Assembly: GCF_907177275.1 (NCBI RefSeq)
Contig: NZ_CAJSLV010000072.1
Location: 1-64,000, forward strand
DNA length: 64,000 bases
Direction: 5' to 3'
Source: Actinacidiphila cocklensis
Lineage (GTDB): Bacteria; Actinomycetota; Actinomycetes; Streptomycetales; Streptomycetaceae
Positions 18,425 to 31,684 of the stretch are shown in pieces. Under the pieces are notes generated by a model. It was given only the letters and a program-made list of their open reading frames with translations. It ran no database searches and had not been told where the DNA came from. Numbering within the stretch: the stretch's first letter is position 1; each line of letters begins with the position of its first letter. The translations under genes were made by a program, and so were the position numbers.

Positions 18425-18504
18425 GAAAAGTGCCTCTTTCTTCTGTTGCGTGTGCTGGTGGTGCGGGGTGGTGCGGGTACGGCCGGGTGGCCGCGGGAGG
18501 AGGG

Positions 18505-19230
18505 TCAGGTGGTGGAGGGGGCGGCGGGGCGCGCGGAGCGCAGCAGCCGCAGCCGGGGCGGCGCGCCGGAACGGCCGCGCCGGCCGACGGTCCTCGCGGC
18601 GAGGTCGCCGGCCAGCTGGACCAGGGTGACCAGGGCCGCGAGGACGGCGACGATGACCCACATGAAGCCGGTCTCGAACCGCTGGTAGCCGTAGCGCAGC
18701 GCGAGGTCGCCGAGTCCGCCGCCGCCGACCACGCCGGCCATCGCCGAGTAGCCGATCAGCGCGACGACGGTGGTGGTGGCGCCGGCGATCAGCGACGGCA
18801 GCGACTCGGGCAGCAGCACCTTGCGGACGACGGTCCAGGTGCTGCCGCCCATCGACTGGACGGCCTCGACCAGGCCGTGGTCGACCTCGCGGAGCGAGGT
18901 CTCGACGAGCCGGGCGAAGAAGGGGACGGCGCCGACCGACAGCGGGACGACCGCGGCCTGCCAGCCGATGGTGGTGCCGACGATCGCGCGGGTGAAGGAC
19001 AGCAGCGCGATCATCAGGATCACGAACGGCAGCGACCTGCCGAGGTTCACCACGAAGCCGAGCGCGCGGTTCACCGCGAGGTTGCGCAGCAGGCCGCCGC
19101 GGTCGGTGAGGACCAGCAGCACGCCGAGCGGCAGCCCGGCGGCGACGGTCACGGCGGTGGACCAGCCGACCATCCGCAGCGTGTCGGTACACGCCTGGGT
19201 CAGCAGCGGGTGCATCTCCGACCAGGTCAC
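18505..19230 (-). CDS. metI: methionine ABC transporter permease
   Basis: A 241-residue integral membrane protein with about five spans and a basic, Pro/Arg-rich C-terminal tail. The permease EAA-type loop is VEAVQSMGGSTWTVVRKVLLP, which docks on the MetN ATPase. Other MetI blocks are PLSVGAVPFFARLVETSLRE and GVVGGGGLGDLALRYGYQRF. The GTG at 19230 overlaps the metN stop (GTGA), indicating translational coupling. It forms the channel through which methionine enters. Confidence 0.93.
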   Translation of the reverse strand: MTWSEMHPLLTQACTDTLRMVGWSTAVTVAAGLPLGVLLVLTDRGGLLRNLAVNRALGFVVNLGRSLPFVILMIALLSFTRAIVGTTIGWQAAVVPLSVGAVPFFARLVETSLREVDHGLVEAVQSMGGSTWTVVRKVLLPESLPSLIAGATTTVVALIGYSAMAGVVGGGGLGDLALRYGYQRFETGFMWVIVAVLAALVTLVQLAGDLAARTVGRRGRSGAPPRLRLLRSARPAAPSTT

Positions 19231-20327
19231 CTGCTCACCGCCGCGGTCTCCTGCGCGGACTTGTGCAGCACGGACGCAGGTGCGGCCGCGGTGCCGCCAG
19301 CGGGCTCCTGCTCGGCCGGGGCGATGTCGACCTGGAGGCCCTGCTCGCGCAGGAAGCCGATGGGCACGACGTTGTCCTCGAAGCGGCCGGGCAGTTCGAT
19401 CCGCATCCGGCCGATCTGCCGGCCGTCGTAGGTCTCCATGGCGGCGCCCAGGATGGACACGTCCACGTTGTAGGTGCGGGCCAGCTGGGAGATCACCGGG
19501 CGGGTCGCGCTCTCGCCGTGGAAGGTGAGGTCGACGACCGTACGGTCGGGTCCCGAGGCCTGGCCGCCGACCGGGAAGAGCTCGTCGGCCAGTTCCGAGC
19601 CGGGGGTGGCGAGCAGTTCCGCCACGGTGCCGGATTCCACCACGCGTCCGCCTTTCATGAGGGCCGCCGAGTCGCAGACGGCCTTGACGACGTCCATCTC
19701 GTGTGTGATGAGCAGCACGGTCAGGCCGAGCTGCCGGTTGAGGTCGCGCAGCAGTTGCAGGACGGAGCGGGTGGTCTCCGGGTCGAGCGCCGAGGTGGCC
19801 TCGTCGGAGAGCAGCACCTTGGGCTCGCCGGCCAGCGCGCGGGCGATGCCGACCCGCTGCTTCTGGCCGCCGGACAGCTGCGCGGGGTAGGCGCGGGCCT
19901 TGTCGGACAGGCCGACCAGGTCGAGGAGTTCGCCCGCCCTGCGGGCGCGCTCGCGGCCCGAGACGCCGAGGATCTCCAGCGGGAGTTCGACGTTGTCCTG
20001 GACGGTGCGCGAGGACAGCAGGTTGAAGTGCTGGAAGACCATGCCGATGCCGGCCCTGGCGGCACGCAGCGCGGCGGGTGCCCGGTCGGAGCGGCCGGCC
20101 AGCGCGGTCAGGTCGCGGCCGGCGACCTCGACGGTGCCGGAGGTGGGGCGTTCCAGCAGGTTGACGCAGCGGATCAGGGTGCTCTTGCCGGCTCCGCTGC
20201 GTCCGACGACGCCGAAGACCTCGCCTTCGCGCACCGTCAGGTCGACCCCGTCCAGTGCGGTGACCTCGCGGTCGCGTGAGCGGTAGACCTTGCGCAGGTC
20301 GGTGGTGGTGATCACAGGAGTGTCCAT
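19227..20327 (-). CDS. metN: methionine ABC transporter ATP-binding protein
   Basis: A 366-residue ABC ATPase. Walker A GRSGAGKST, Q-loop in GMVFQHFNLL, signature LSGGQKQRVGIARAL, Walker B VLLSDEATSALDP and switch HEMDVV are all present. The C-terminal about 100 residues resemble the methionine-sensing NIL domain of MetN (TRPVISQLARTYNVDVSILGA), which inhibits transport when methionine is high. ATG 20327 is chosen over a GTG at 20357, although neither has a strong ribosome binding site. It is coupled to metI by an overlap. Confidence 0.93.
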   Translation of the reverse strand: MDTPVITTTDLRKVYRSRDREVTALDGVDLTVREGEVFGVVGRSGAGKSTLIRCVNLLERPTSGTVEVAGRDLTALAGRSDRAPAALRAARAGIGMVFQHFNLLSSRTVQDNVELPLEILGVSGRERARRAGELLDLVGLSDKARAYPAQLSGGQKQRVGIARALAGEPKVLLSDEATSALDPETTRSVLQLLRDLNRQLGLTVLLITHEMDVVKAVCDSAALMKGGRVVESGTVAELLATPGSELADELFPVGGQASGPDRTVVDLTFHGESATRPVISQLARTYNVDVSILGAAMETYDGRQIGRMRIELPGRFEDNVVPIGFLREQGLQVDIAPAEQEPAGGTAAAPASVLHKSAQETAAVSR

Positions 20328-20776
20328 CGTGGTCGGGCGCACGGCGGGGCGAACCACCGCACAAGGGGAGTGTGCTGCGGGAGCGTGGCGCGGGTCGGCC
20401 CGCGCGGAGCTTCGGTTCCGGCGGCGCGGCGCGGCGCTGCACCGGAGGGGGTGACGCGGGGCGCGGCGCTCGGGGGCGCCGCTCAGGGCCTCAGGTCAGG
20501 CACACATTCGACACATACAACGAACACCGGGCGTGGTCGCCTCGGTCGCGCGGATGCGGCGGTTCGTCGTGGTCATGGACCCCAGTAAACCAGACATCCC
20601 GACCGGTTCCGAAATCCGGGCGACTTGTTCATTATGCGGACACAGCGTCGACATGGTGACTTCACAGCCCCGGAGCCGCCCCTTCCGGCCGCCGGGACCG
20701 CCGGGGCCACCGGTGGCGGCGCCCGAGGGCGGGGGTGGCGGACCGGCGGCCGGACGGTCCGTAATAAAGTCGGCGC
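20328..20776. other. metN leader and divergent promoter region, no gene seen
   Basis: No convincing coding sequence. A GC-rich hairpin (GCGGCGC ... GCGCCGC, about 20462-20482) could be an attenuator or simply a compositional palindrome. I looked for SAM-I and SAM-IV riboswitch cores upstream of metN and did not find them. The short frame with CSLCG at about 20625-20650 is not supported as a gene. Confidence 0.5.
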
Positions 20777-21145
20777 ATGCTCGACGCGGTCACCCTCACG
20801 GTCACGGTCACGGCACTGCTGCTCGCGGTGTGGTGCGCCTACGCCGCGTACCGCGACGAGCCGACCAACGACTGGCACTTCATCGGCATGGCCGTGGTCG
20901 CGCTCGCCGCGCTGGTCCAGCTGGCGGTGGGGCTGGTGCAGCTCGGACAGGGCGACCGCCCCGACCACGGGGTGGCCACCTTCGTCGGTTACCTGATCGG
21001 CGCGGCCTGCACGATTCCGCTGGCGGCCCTCATGTCGCTGACCGAGCGCAGCCGCTGGGGCTCGGCGGTCGTGGCGGCCGGCGGTGTGATCCTGGCCGTG
21101 CTCGAACTGCGGCTGCACGAGATCTGGGGAGCCGGCAATGGCTGA
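20777..21145 (+). CDS. small membrane protein with about four spans
   Basis: A 122-residue hydrophobic protein with likely membrane segments at about residues 5-24, 36-57, 71-90 and 97-113, and no recognised domain. Its last 8 bases overlap the next membrane-protein gene, so the two probably form a bicistronic unit and may form one complex. The ATG at 20777 follows a purine-poor leader, so the exact start is not certain. Function unknown. Confidence 0.68.
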   Translation: MLDAVTLTVTVTALLLAVWCAYAAYRDEPTNDWHFIGMAVVALAALVQLAVGLVQLGQGDRPDHGVATFVGYLIGAACTIPLAALMSLTERSRWGSAVVAAGGVILAVLELRLHEIWGAGNG

Positions 21146-21659
21146 CGAGAGCACCGCGGACGGCACGGAGGACACGGCGATGGCGCAGCAGCAGACAACG
21201 GCGGCACCCGGGGAGCCCGCCGCCGGGCCCCGCGGCAGGCGGCTCGGGCAGGGGCCGGGCCGGCTGCTGCTGTGGTTCTACGGCGTCTTCACGGTGGCCG
21301 CGCTGTCCCGCTCGATCGTGCAGATCAGCACCAAGTTCTCGGACGCGCCGCTGGCGTACGTGCTGTCGCTCGCGGCCGGCGTGGTCTACGCGGTGATCAC
21401 CGTGGCTCTGTGGCGGGGCGGCGACCAGGCCCGCAGGATCGCCCTGGTGTCCTGCTCGGCCGAGCTGATCGGGGTGATCGCGGTCGGCGTGCTGACGGTG
21501 GCCGACTCCTCGGCCTTCCCCGACGCGACGGTCTGGTCCGACTTCGGCGTCGGCTACGTCTTCCTGCCGCTGATCCTGCCGGTCATGGGCCTGCTGTGGC
21601 TGCGCGAGGCAGGCCGGCCGGAGCGCGGCACCCAGGAGAGTGCCGCACCCCGGCCGTGA
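21138..21659 (+). CDS. membrane protein, 173 aa
   Basis: A soluble, Gln/Ala/Pro-rich N-terminal segment of about 45 residues precedes four likely membrane spans (LLLWFYGVFTVAALSRSIV, APLAYVLSLAAGVVYAVITVAL, a span around IALVSCSAELIGVIAVGVLTV, and VGYVFLPLILPVMGLLWL), with a short charged tail. It overlaps the preceding membrane gene by 8 bases. Streptomyces genomes have such conserved membrane pairs, but I do not recognise a function. Confidence 0.7.
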   Translation: MADESTADGTEDTAMAQQQTTAAPGEPAAGPRGRRLGQGPGRLLLWFYGVFTVAALSRSIVQISTKFSDAPLAYVLSLAAGVVYAVITVALWRGGDQARRIALVSCSAELIGVIAVGVLTVADSSAFPDATVWSDFGVGYVFLPLILPVMGLLWLREAGRPERGTQESAAPRP

Positions 21660-21676
21660 CGTTCACGCCGTGACGT

Positions 21677-22183
21677 TCACGCGGTCGCTGCGTAGCCGGC
21701 GGTCTCCGCGGACTTCTCCATGGTGACCAGGCTCAGCCTGCGGGTGACCGGCTCGGCCACACCGACCTGCTCGTAGCCGAGCTTGCGGTACATCCGCAGG
21801 TTGACCTCGCTGCGGTGCCCGGTGAACAGCCGGTACCGCTTGGCCTCCGCCTCCGCCGCGAGCCGGTCCTCCAGGGCGTGCAGCAAACGCCCGCCCAGGC
21901 CGTGCCGCTGCAGGCGCGGATGCACGATCAGCTTGCCGATCCTGGCGGTGCCGTCGTCGTCGACGGCACCCCGCACGGAACCGACGACCTCCTCGCCGAG
22001 GCGCGCCACCAGCACGCAGCCCCCCGACAGTTCGGCACGCAGGTCCTCCAGGGTCTGGGTCAGCGGTTCGATGCTGTAGTCGCCGTACAGCTCGGCTTCA
22101 CTTTGGTAGCAGAGGTACTGGAGTTTCAGGATCTTCTCGGCGTCGCTCGACTCCGCCGTAGAGATGGTCACGCTCATGCCCAT
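21677..22183 (-). CDS. GNAT-family N-acetyltransferase, 168 aa
   Basis: A single-domain GNAT enzyme. The acetyl-CoA binding loop is IGKLIVHPRLQRHGLGGRLLHALE (Q/RxxGxG/A as RHGLGG), followed by KRYRLFTGHRSEVNLRMYRKLGYEQVG, the typical C-terminal motif. The ATG at 22183 is set by GGGGAGG nine bases upstream; a second ATG at 22177 is farther from it. Substrate is unknown. It is convergent with the membrane-protein pair. Confidence 0.85.
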   Translation of the reverse strand: MGMSVTISTAESSDAEKILKLQYLCYQSEAELYGDYSIEPLTQTLEDLRAELSGGCVLVARLGEEVVGSVRGAVDDDGTARIGKLIVHPRLQRHGLGGRLLHALEDRLAAEAEAKRYRLFTGHRSEVNLRMYRKLGYEQVGVAEPVTRRLSLVTMEKSAETAGYAATA

Positions 22184-22388
22184 GCGCGCAGGCCTCCCCT
22201 TCGAATCCGTCCGGGCAGTTTGAGGGTGAGGTATGCGCCCGGGACGTGTGCCTGACCGGAGTTGGTGCGGGTGTGCGCCGCCTCCGTGGCGCCGATGATC
22301 GCACAAAGATTCCGGTGGGGTACCGCCTGAGCGCTACCCGTCTCAGTCCCGTCCGGGCGTGCCGAGGGTGCCCACTGCCACTGACTGT

Positions 22389-22967
22389 TTACCGTGCATT
22401 ACCCCGTCTCACCGGGGATCCAACCCTCGAATTCAGGATGGATCGCAGACACCCCAGACACCGCGAGCGCAGCGGCCCCAGACTGCCCTGTGAGATTCCC
22501 AACTCCCGGGAGATTTGCCGGTATGTGGGGTCAGAACCGGACATCAGAGCGTGTACCACCTGCGGGCAGCGCCCCGGCAGCGTGCGGACGGCCGCCAGGA
22601 CCGCTCGCACGGCGTCCGCGGCGATCACCCGGTCCGCGATGTCGCCCGCCGGATGCGGCAGTCGGGGCGGCGGTCCCGCGTCCTGGTCGGCGTACGGGCG
22701 CTCGCAGCGCCGCCGCACGTCGCAGGCCAGCGCCTCGGCGCGGACCGCGGCCCGCATCCAGTCGACCGGGTCGGCGGGCGGCCCGTCGTGTTCCAGCAGC
22801 CGCAGCCAGACGGCCTGTTCGAGGTCGGCGGCCTCGATCCCGGTCCCCGGCAGCGCGTAGGCGGCGGCCTCGGCCGCGAGCAGCAAGGCGTACCCGGCGG
22901 GCAGCGCGGTGGCGGCGGTGACGGTAACGGCGGCAGTGAATGCGGCGGTGTCCATGGGCACGTGCAT
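22389..22967 (-). CDS. sigma-70-like protein (ECF-type region 4)
   Basis: A 192-residue protein. The C-terminal about 60 residues look like sigma region 4, a helix-turn-helix: LPGRCPQVVHALMSG, then YRQISRELGISQGSLGPLRSRCLG. The N-terminal part (DLEQAVWLRLLEHDGPPADP) is a degenerate region 2 with an Ala-rich start. This fits small ECF-like proteins of streptomycetes annotated as sigma factors. Whether it binds core RNA polymerase is unproven. ATG 22967 has GGAG 6-7 bases upstream. No anti-sigma gene is adjacent. Confidence 0.68.
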   Translation of the reverse strand: MHVPMDTAAFTAAVTVTAATALPAGYALLLAAEAAAYALPGTGIEAADLEQAVWLRLLEHDGPPADPVDWMRAAVRAEALACDVRRRCERPYADQDAGPPPRLPHPAGDIADRVIAADAVRAVLAAVRTLPGRCPQVVHALMSGSDPTYRQISRELGISQGSLGPLRSRCLGCLRSILNSRVGSPVRRGNAR

Positions 22968-22983
22968 ATCCGGCTCCGCACGC

Positions 22984-23015
22984 CGGCCGCGCCGGGCGGA
23001 TGCCCGGCGCGGCCG
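22984..23015 (-). terminator. hairpin terminator after the GDPD gene
   Basis: CGGCCGCGCCGGGC (22984-22997) and GCCCGGCGCGGCCG (23002-23015) form a perfect 14-bp stem with a 4-base loop. It lies 35 bases past the stop of the leftward phosphodiesterase gene. Confidence 0.7.
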
Positions 23016-23050
23016 TGTTCACCTCATGGAGTGCACGCGGCCCGTGCGGT

Positions 23051-24217
23051 TCACGAGGCCCAGTAGTCCTCGCGGGCCAGCACCGCGGTGTCGGCGTTGT
23101 CCGTGAACAGGCCGTCGATACCGGTGGCGAACCAGGTCCTGAACGCGGCGATCGGGTCGCCGTAGGCGTTCGGGTCGGTGCCGACCCGGAAGTCCGCCGG
23201 CAGGAACTGGTTCTCGTTGCGGGCGGTGAAGGGGTGCAGGACGAGTCCCGCCCGGTGCGCGTCCCGGACCACGGCGGTGGGTTCGAGCAGCTTGCCCGAC
23301 GCGTCCCGCGGGATGATCACGTCGGTGGTCGGGCCGATGCCCTGCGCGAACCCGGCGATCCAGCGCAACCCTTCGGGGGTGACCAGGTCGGCCACGGTCC
23401 GCTTGTCGCCGGCCACGATGAAGTCCCAGGGCTGCGAGGTCAGGCCGTTGAGCAGGAAGACCTTGGTCGCGGCCGCGCCCAGCCGGCCGAGCCGCTGCAG
23501 GCTCTGCGCCTCGAAGGACTGCAGGAACTGCGGGGCGTCGGCGCGGTGCCTGCCGTACGGCTTGAGCAGCGCGACCAGCCGCTCCTCCAGCGGCAGGCCG
23601 ATGCCGCGGAAGTAGGTGGGGTGCTTGGTCTCGGTGTGCAGCCAGACCGGCCTGCCGCGCCTGCGGCCCTCCTTGTCGGCCCACTCCAGCACCTCGGCGA
23701 AGGTGGGGATGTCCCAACGGCCGTTGTAGATCGCGTTGTGCGGCCGGACGGCGGGCAGCCGCTCGACGGCACGCAGCCGCTTCAGCTCGGCGAGGGTGAA
23801 GTCCTCGGTGAACCAGCCGGTGGTGGCGGTGCCGTCGATGGTCCTGGTGGTCCTGCGGCCGGCGAACTCGGGGTGGTCGGCGACGTCGGTGGTGCCGCCG
23901 ATCTCCGGCTCGTGGCGGCACACCAGGTGCCCGTCCCTGGTGGGTACGACGTCCTGCTCGACGACGTCCGCGCCGATCGCCAGCGCGTACTCGTACGATC
24001 CGAAGGTGTGTTCGGGGCGGTAGCCTGCGCTGCCGCGGTGGCCGACGATGGTCGGCACCGGCAGCTTCGGGGCGCCCCCGTGCCCCTTGCCCGTGCCGCC
24101 GGAGGGCTGGGCCTGCGCCGCGCCCGCGGTGCCGATCACCGCGCCGCCCGCGCCGAGGGCTGCCGCGGACAGCAGGGTGCGCCTGCCGGGGCCGGTCGTG
24201 TGCTGGTCATCCGTCAT
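23051..24217 (-). CDS. secreted glycerophosphodiester phosphodiesterase (GDPD)
   Basis: A 388-residue exported enzyme. A Tat-type signal is visible (GRRTLLSAAALGAGGAVIGT, ending AAQAQP). The TIM-barrel GDPD motifs follow: GHRGSAGYRPEHT, VEQDVVPTRDGHLVCRHEPE, then LHTETKHPTYF and FIPRDASGK-like segments. It would release glycerol-3-phosphate and an alcohol from glycerophosphodiesters, providing phosphate or carbon. ATG 24217 is preferred to an earlier start because the signal begins right after it. A strong hairpin terminator lies downstream. Confidence 0.9.
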   Translation of the reverse strand: MTDDQHTTGPGRRTLLSAAALGAGGAVIGTAGAAQAQPSGGTGKGHGGAPKLPVPTIVGHRGSAGYRPEHTFGSYEYALAIGADVVEQDVVPTRDGHLVCRHEPEIGGTTDVADHPEFAGRRTTRTIDGTATTGWFTEDFTLAELKRLRAVERLPAVRPHNAIYNGRWDIPTFAEVLEWADKEGRRRGRPVWLHTETKHPTYFRGIGLPLEERLVALLKPYGRHRADAPQFLQSFEAQSLQRLGRLGAAATKVFLLNGLTSQPWDFIVAGDKRTVADLVTPEGLRWIAGFAQGIGPTTDVIIPRDASGKLLEPTAVVRDAHRAGLVLHPFTARNENQFLPADFRVGTDPNAYGDPIAAFRTWFATGIDGLFTDNADTAVLAREDYWAS

Positions 24218-24405
24218 GCACGCATCGTGCCGCGAGCAGCTTGACTGCGTCCGACGCCGGACGGAACACATCCGTAACTCAGGTCAACACCGCGTGGCAT
24301 CTCCGTGAACCCGACGTGCGGCGGCGCCCCTCCCGGAAGTATCGTCCTCGTGTACGTACGGGCCGGTAGGTCCGGCCGCCCCACCGCGTGAACCGGAGGA
24401 ATGCG

Positions 24406-25074
24406 TTGTCCCGCAGCGTGCTCAAGGCGATTCTCGGACTGCTGATGCGGGTCCTGTACCGCCCCCGGGTCGAGGGTCTCGCGAACATCCCGGGCGACGG
24501 TCCGGTGATCGTGGCCGGCAACCACGTCACCTTCGTCGACTCGCTGTTCCTGTCGCTCGTGGTGGAGCGGCAGGTCTACTTCATCGGCAAGGACGCGTAC
24601 GTCACCGGCAAGGGCGTCAAGGGCCGGCTGATGGCGTGGTTCTTCACCACCTGCGGCATGATCCCGGTGGACCGGGACGGCGGGCACGGCGGGGTGGCGG
24701 CGCTGATGACCGGCCGCCGGGTGCTGGAGGAGGGCCGGATCTTCGGCATCTACCCCGAGGGCACCCGCTCCCCCGACGGCCGGCTCTACCGCGGCCGCAC
24801 CGGTGTCGCCCGGCTGGCCCTGATGACCGGCGCCCCCGTGGTGCCGTTCGCGATGATCGGCACGGACAAGGTGCAGCCCGGCGGCTCCGGCATGCTGCGG
24901 ATCGCCCCGGTCACCATCCGCTTCGGCAGCCCGCTGGAGTTCGCCCGCTACGAGGGCATGGACCGCGACCGCTACGTCCTGCGGGCCGTCACCGACGAGG
25001 TCATGAGCGAGGTCATGCGGCTCGGCGGCCAGGAGTACGTCGACATCTACGCGACCAAGGCCAAGGCCGCCTGA
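24406..25074 (+). CDS. PlsC-type lysophospholipid (1-acyl-G3P) acyltransferase
   Basis: A 222-residue acyltransferase with NHVTFVDS (the NHX4D catalytic motif), the GIYPEGTRSPDGRLYRGRTG substrate block and a final VTIRFGSPLEF. Membrane association through the hydrophobic N-terminus is likely. The start is judged to be TTG at 24406 because a strong CGGAGGA (24394-24400) lies five bases upstream of it; the earlier in-frame GTG at 24388 has that sequence inside the gene. It would acylate lysophosphatidic acid or a related lysophospholipid. It stands alone. Confidence 0.87.
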   Translation: MSRSVLKAILGLLMRVLYRPRVEGLANIPGDGPVIVAGNHVTFVDSLFLSLVVERQVYFIGKDAYVTGKGVKGRLMAWFFTTCGMIPVDRDGGHGGVAALMTGRRVLEEGRIFGIYPEGTRSPDGRLYRGRTGVARLALMTGAPVVPFAMIGTDKVQPGGSGMLRIAPVTIRFGSPLEFARYEGMDRDRYVLRAVTDEVMSEVMRLGGQEYVDIYATKAKAA

Positions 25075-25094
25075 CGGCCGCCCCGGCGGACAGC

Positions 25095-25117
25095 CCGCCG
25101 CGCGTGCGGCGCGGCGG
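25095..25117 (+). terminator. GC-rich hairpin after acyltransferase gene
   Basis: CCGCCGCGC (25095-25103) pairs with GCGCGGCGG (25109-25117) around a 5-base loop, 20 bases past the acyltransferase stop. No T-run follows. Confidence 0.5.
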
Positions 25118-25186
25118 CAGGAACCGCGGGGAGATCACCGGCGTCGTCCGTTGCACAGGACGGGACCCGGTGTCAGGGGGGCTGCG

Positions 25187-28802
<3,616 letters not shown>

Positions 28803-28817
28803 GGGTCTCTCCTTACG

Positions 28818-28867
28818 GTGCATACGCTGACTCGTATAAGTATGCACTCCACCGTATGCTTCGTCAA
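28818..28867 (-). promoter_or_regulatory. argGH promoter with probable ARG box
   Basis: On the minus strand TTGACG (28862-28867) and CATACT (28839-28844) are separated by 17 bases, a good sigma-70-type promoter. Around it is a perfect inverted repeat, GTGCATAC at 28818-28825 and GTATGCAC at 28840-28847, plus a further GTATGC at 28854-28859. These AT-rich palindromes covering the -10 region look like ArgR operators. Binding is inference from position and from argR next door. Confidence 0.68.
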
Positions 28868-28919
28868 AACCGCAGGTCAGCGTGTCCTACGGTGGTATAG
28901 GGAGTGCGGGTGGGGGGAG

Positions 28920-29453
28920 CTAGACCTCGCCCTGGGCGAGGCGCAGCAGGTGGTCGGCGAGCTTCTGGCCGCCGGTGGGGTCCCGGCTGATCAGGACGAC
29001 GGTGTCGTCACCGGCGATCGTACCGAGGATGTCGTAGACCTCCGCGGTGTCTATGGCCGACGCGAGGAACTGTGCCGCGCCTGGCGGAGTACGCACGACC
29101 ACCAGGTTGGCCGAGGCCTCGGCGGAGATCAGCAGCTCACCCGCCAGCCGCCGCATCCGCTCCTCCTTGACCGACTCGCCGAGCGGCGCCTGCGGGGTGC
29201 GGAACCCGCCCTCGGAGGGGACGGCGTAGATCAGCTCGCCGTCGTTGGTGCGGATCTTGACCGCGCCCAGTTCGTCCAGGTCGCGGCTGAGCGTCGCCTG
29301 TGTGACGCTCAGCCCGTCGTCGGCGAGCAGCTTGGCGAGCTGGCTCTGGGACCGCACCGGCTGCCGGCCGAGGATGTCCACGATCCTGCGGTGCCGGGCC
29401 GTACGGGTCTGCGGTACGGCCTGGCCGCCGCCGTGCTGCTGGGCCTCGCTCAT
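28920..29453 (-). CDS. argR: arginine repressor
   Basis: A 177-residue ArgR/AhrC protein. The N-terminal winged helix ([20 protein letters not shown], then [20 protein letters not shown]) binds ARG boxes. The C-terminal domain ([36 protein letters not shown]) carries the GT.AGDDT arginine-binding core and makes hexamers. It follows argD after a 7-base gap and precedes the argGH promoter, matching the argCJBDRGH layout of streptomycetes. It should repress both transcripts when arginine is abundant. Confidence 0.95.
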   Translation of the reverse strand: MSEAQQHGGGQAVPQTRTARHRRIVDILGRQPVRSQSQLAKLLADDGLSVTQATLSRDLDELGAVKIRTNDGELIYAVPSEGGFRTPQAPLGESVKEERMRRLAGELLISAEASANLVVVRTPPGAAQFLASAIDTAEVYDILGTIAGDDTVVLISRDPTGGQKLADHLLRLAQGEV

Positions 29454-29460
29454 CGTCGCG

Positions 29461-30732
29461 TCATTCTCCGTCTGTCCCCCGGACTCCGGCGGTGCCCCGG
29501 GCTGCCCGGTTCTGCTGGTTCGCCTGCCACACCTGGTCGAGGACGCCGGGCAGCACCCGGAGGAACGCGTCCGTCTCGTCGTCGCCGACGATCAGCGGCG
29601 GAGCGAGCCGTACCGTGTCGGGCACGGCGGCGTTCACCAGGAGTCCGGCGTCCTGAGCCGCCTGCTGGATCGGTGCGGACAGCGGCTCGGTGAGCACGAT
29701 ACCGATCAGCAGGCCCGCGCCGCGCACATGATCGACCAGCGGGTGCCGCAGCGCCTCGATCCCCTCCCGCAGCTTCTCGCCCTGCCGCTTGACGTGGTCG
29801 AGCAGCCCTTCGGTCTCGATGGTGTCGAGCACGGCGAGCGCGGCGGCGCAGGCCACCGGGTTGCCGCCGAAGGTCGACCCGTGCGCACCGGGGGTGAGCA
29901 GCTCGGCCGCGGCCCCGAAGGCGACGGTCGCGCCGATCGGCAGCCCGCCGCCCAGGCCCTTGGCCAGTGTCACCACGTCGGGCTCGACGCCCTGGGCCAG
30001 GCACTCGAACCAGTGGCCCGTCCGGCCGATGCCGGTCTGCACCTCGTCCAGCACCAGCAGGGTGCCGGTCGCCGCGGTGATCTCCCGGGCGGCCCGCAGG
30101 TAGCCGGCCGGCGGCAGGACCACGCCGTTCTCGCCCTGGATCGGCTCGATGATCACCAGCGCGGTGTCGGTGCCGACGGCCGCCCGCAGCGCCGCCACGT
30201 CGCCGAACGGCACGTGGACGACCTCGCCGGGCAGCGGCGCGAAGCCGGCCTGCTTCTTCGGCTGGCCGGTCAGCGCGAGGGCGCCCATCGTCCGGCCGTG
30301 GAAGGCGCCGTCGGTGGCGACCATCCGGGTGCGGCCGGTGAGCCGGCCGATCTTGAAGGCGGCCTCGTTGGCCTCGGCGCCGGAGTTGCTGAAGTAGACC
30401 CGCCCTGACCTGCCGAACAGCTGGAGCAGCCGCTCGGCGACGGCGATCGGCGGCTCGGCGATGAAGAGGTTGGAGACGTGCCCGAGCGAGCCGACCTGCC
30501 GGGTCACCGCCTCGACCACCGCCGGGTGGGCGGTGCCCAGCGAGTTGACCGCGATACCGCCGAGGAAGTCCAGGTAGACCTTGCCGTCGGCGTCCCAGAA
30601 CCGCGCGCCCTCACCCCGTACCAGCGGCACCCGGGGCAGGCCGTAGTTGTCCATCAGCGCGCCCTGCCAGCGGGTGGCCAGCGCCTCGTTGCCGGTCGTG
30701 GCCGTGCTGGTGATGTCCGTGGTGCCGGTCAC
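29461..30732 (-). CDS. argD: acetylornithine aminotransferase
   Basis: A 423-residue class III PLP aminotransferase. Family blocks: [50 protein letters not shown], and [16 protein letters not shown] with the PLP lysine. It interconverts N-acetylglutamate semialdehyde and N-acetylornithine. The GTG at 30732 overlaps the argB stop (GTGA), so they are coupled. A short Gln/Arg-rich tail follows the fold. Confidence 0.95.
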   Translation of the reverse strand: MTGTTDITSTATTGNEALATRWQGALMDNYGLPRVPLVRGEGARFWDADGKVYLDFLGGIAVNSLGTAHPAVVEAVTRQVGSLGHVSNLFIAEPPIAVAERLLQLFGRSGRVYFSNSGAEANEAAFKIGRLTGRTRMVATDGAFHGRTMGALALTGQPKKQAGFAPLPGEVVHVPFGDVAALRAAVGTDTALVIIEPIQGENGVVLPPAGYLRAAREITAATGTLLVLDEVQTGIGRTGHWFECLAQGVEPDVVTLAKGLGGGLPIGATVAFGAAAELLTPGAHGSTFGGNPVACAAALAVLDTIETEGLLDHVKRQGEKLREGIEALRHPLVDHVRGAGLLIGIVLTEPLSAPIQQAAQDAGLLVNAAVPDTVRLAPPLIVGDDETDAFLRVLPGVLDQVWQANQQNRAARGTAGVRGTDGE

Positions 30733-31684
30733 CGTACTCCCCCTTCTGCGGCTGCCTGCTCGGGTACGTACTCTGTCGTGTGCTGCGGGGCGGGCGGCCG
30801 CGGGTCGTCGGGGACGACCATCGTGCCGATGCCCTCGTCGGTGAAGATCTCCAGCAGGATCGAGTGCTGGACCCGGCCGTCGATGACCCGGGCGGTGTGC
30901 ACGCCGTTGCGTACCGCGTACAGGCAGCCGCGCATCTTCGGGACCATGCCGCTGGACAGGTCGGGCAGGAGTTTCTCCAGCTCGGTGGCGGTGAGCCGGC
31001 TGATCACGTCGTCGCTGTGCGGCCAGTCCTCGTAGAGCCCCTCGACGTCGGTGAGCACCATCAGCGTCTCGGCGCCCAGCGCCGCGGCCAGTGCGGCGGC
31101 GGCGGTGTCGGCGTTGACGTTGTAGATGTGCCCGTCGTCCGCGGCCCGTGCGATCGAGGAGACCACCGGGATTCGGCCGTCGGCGAGCAGCGCCTCGATC
31201 GCGCCGGTGTCGATGGCGGTGATCTCGCCGACCCGGCCGATGTCGACCGGCTCGCCGTCGATCGTCGGGAAGTGCTTGACCGCGGTGATGGTGTGCGCGT
31301 CCTCGCCGGTCAGGCCGACCGCGAGCGGGCCGTGCTGGTTGAGCAGCCCGACCAGTTCCCGCTGCACCTGCCCGGCCAGCACCATCCGGACCACGTCCAT
31401 CGCCTCGGGCGTGGTGACCCGCAGCCCGGCCTTGAACTCGCTGACCAGGCCGTGCCGGTCGAGCGCCGCGTTGATCTGCGGGCCGCCGCCGTGCACGACG
31501 ACCGGCTTGAGGCCGGCCTGCCGCAGGAAGACCACGTCCTGCGCGAAGGCGGCCTTCAGCTCCTCGTCGACCATGGCGTTGCCGCCGAACTTGATCACCA
31601 CGACCCGGCCGTTGTGCCGGGTCAGCCAGGGCAGGGCCTCGATGAGCACCTGCGCCTTGGGCAGGGCCGAGTGCTTGCGCGCCG

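Noticed and set aside
20328-20776. A SAM riboswitch or attenuator before metN
   Set aside because: SAM-I and SAM-IV core sequences such as GGCAACC were not found. Only a GC-rich hairpin is seen.
20533-20776. A small protein with CSLCG and basic residues before the membrane-protein pair
   Set aside because: There is no ribosome binding site or protein-like codon bias, and the CxxC could be chance.
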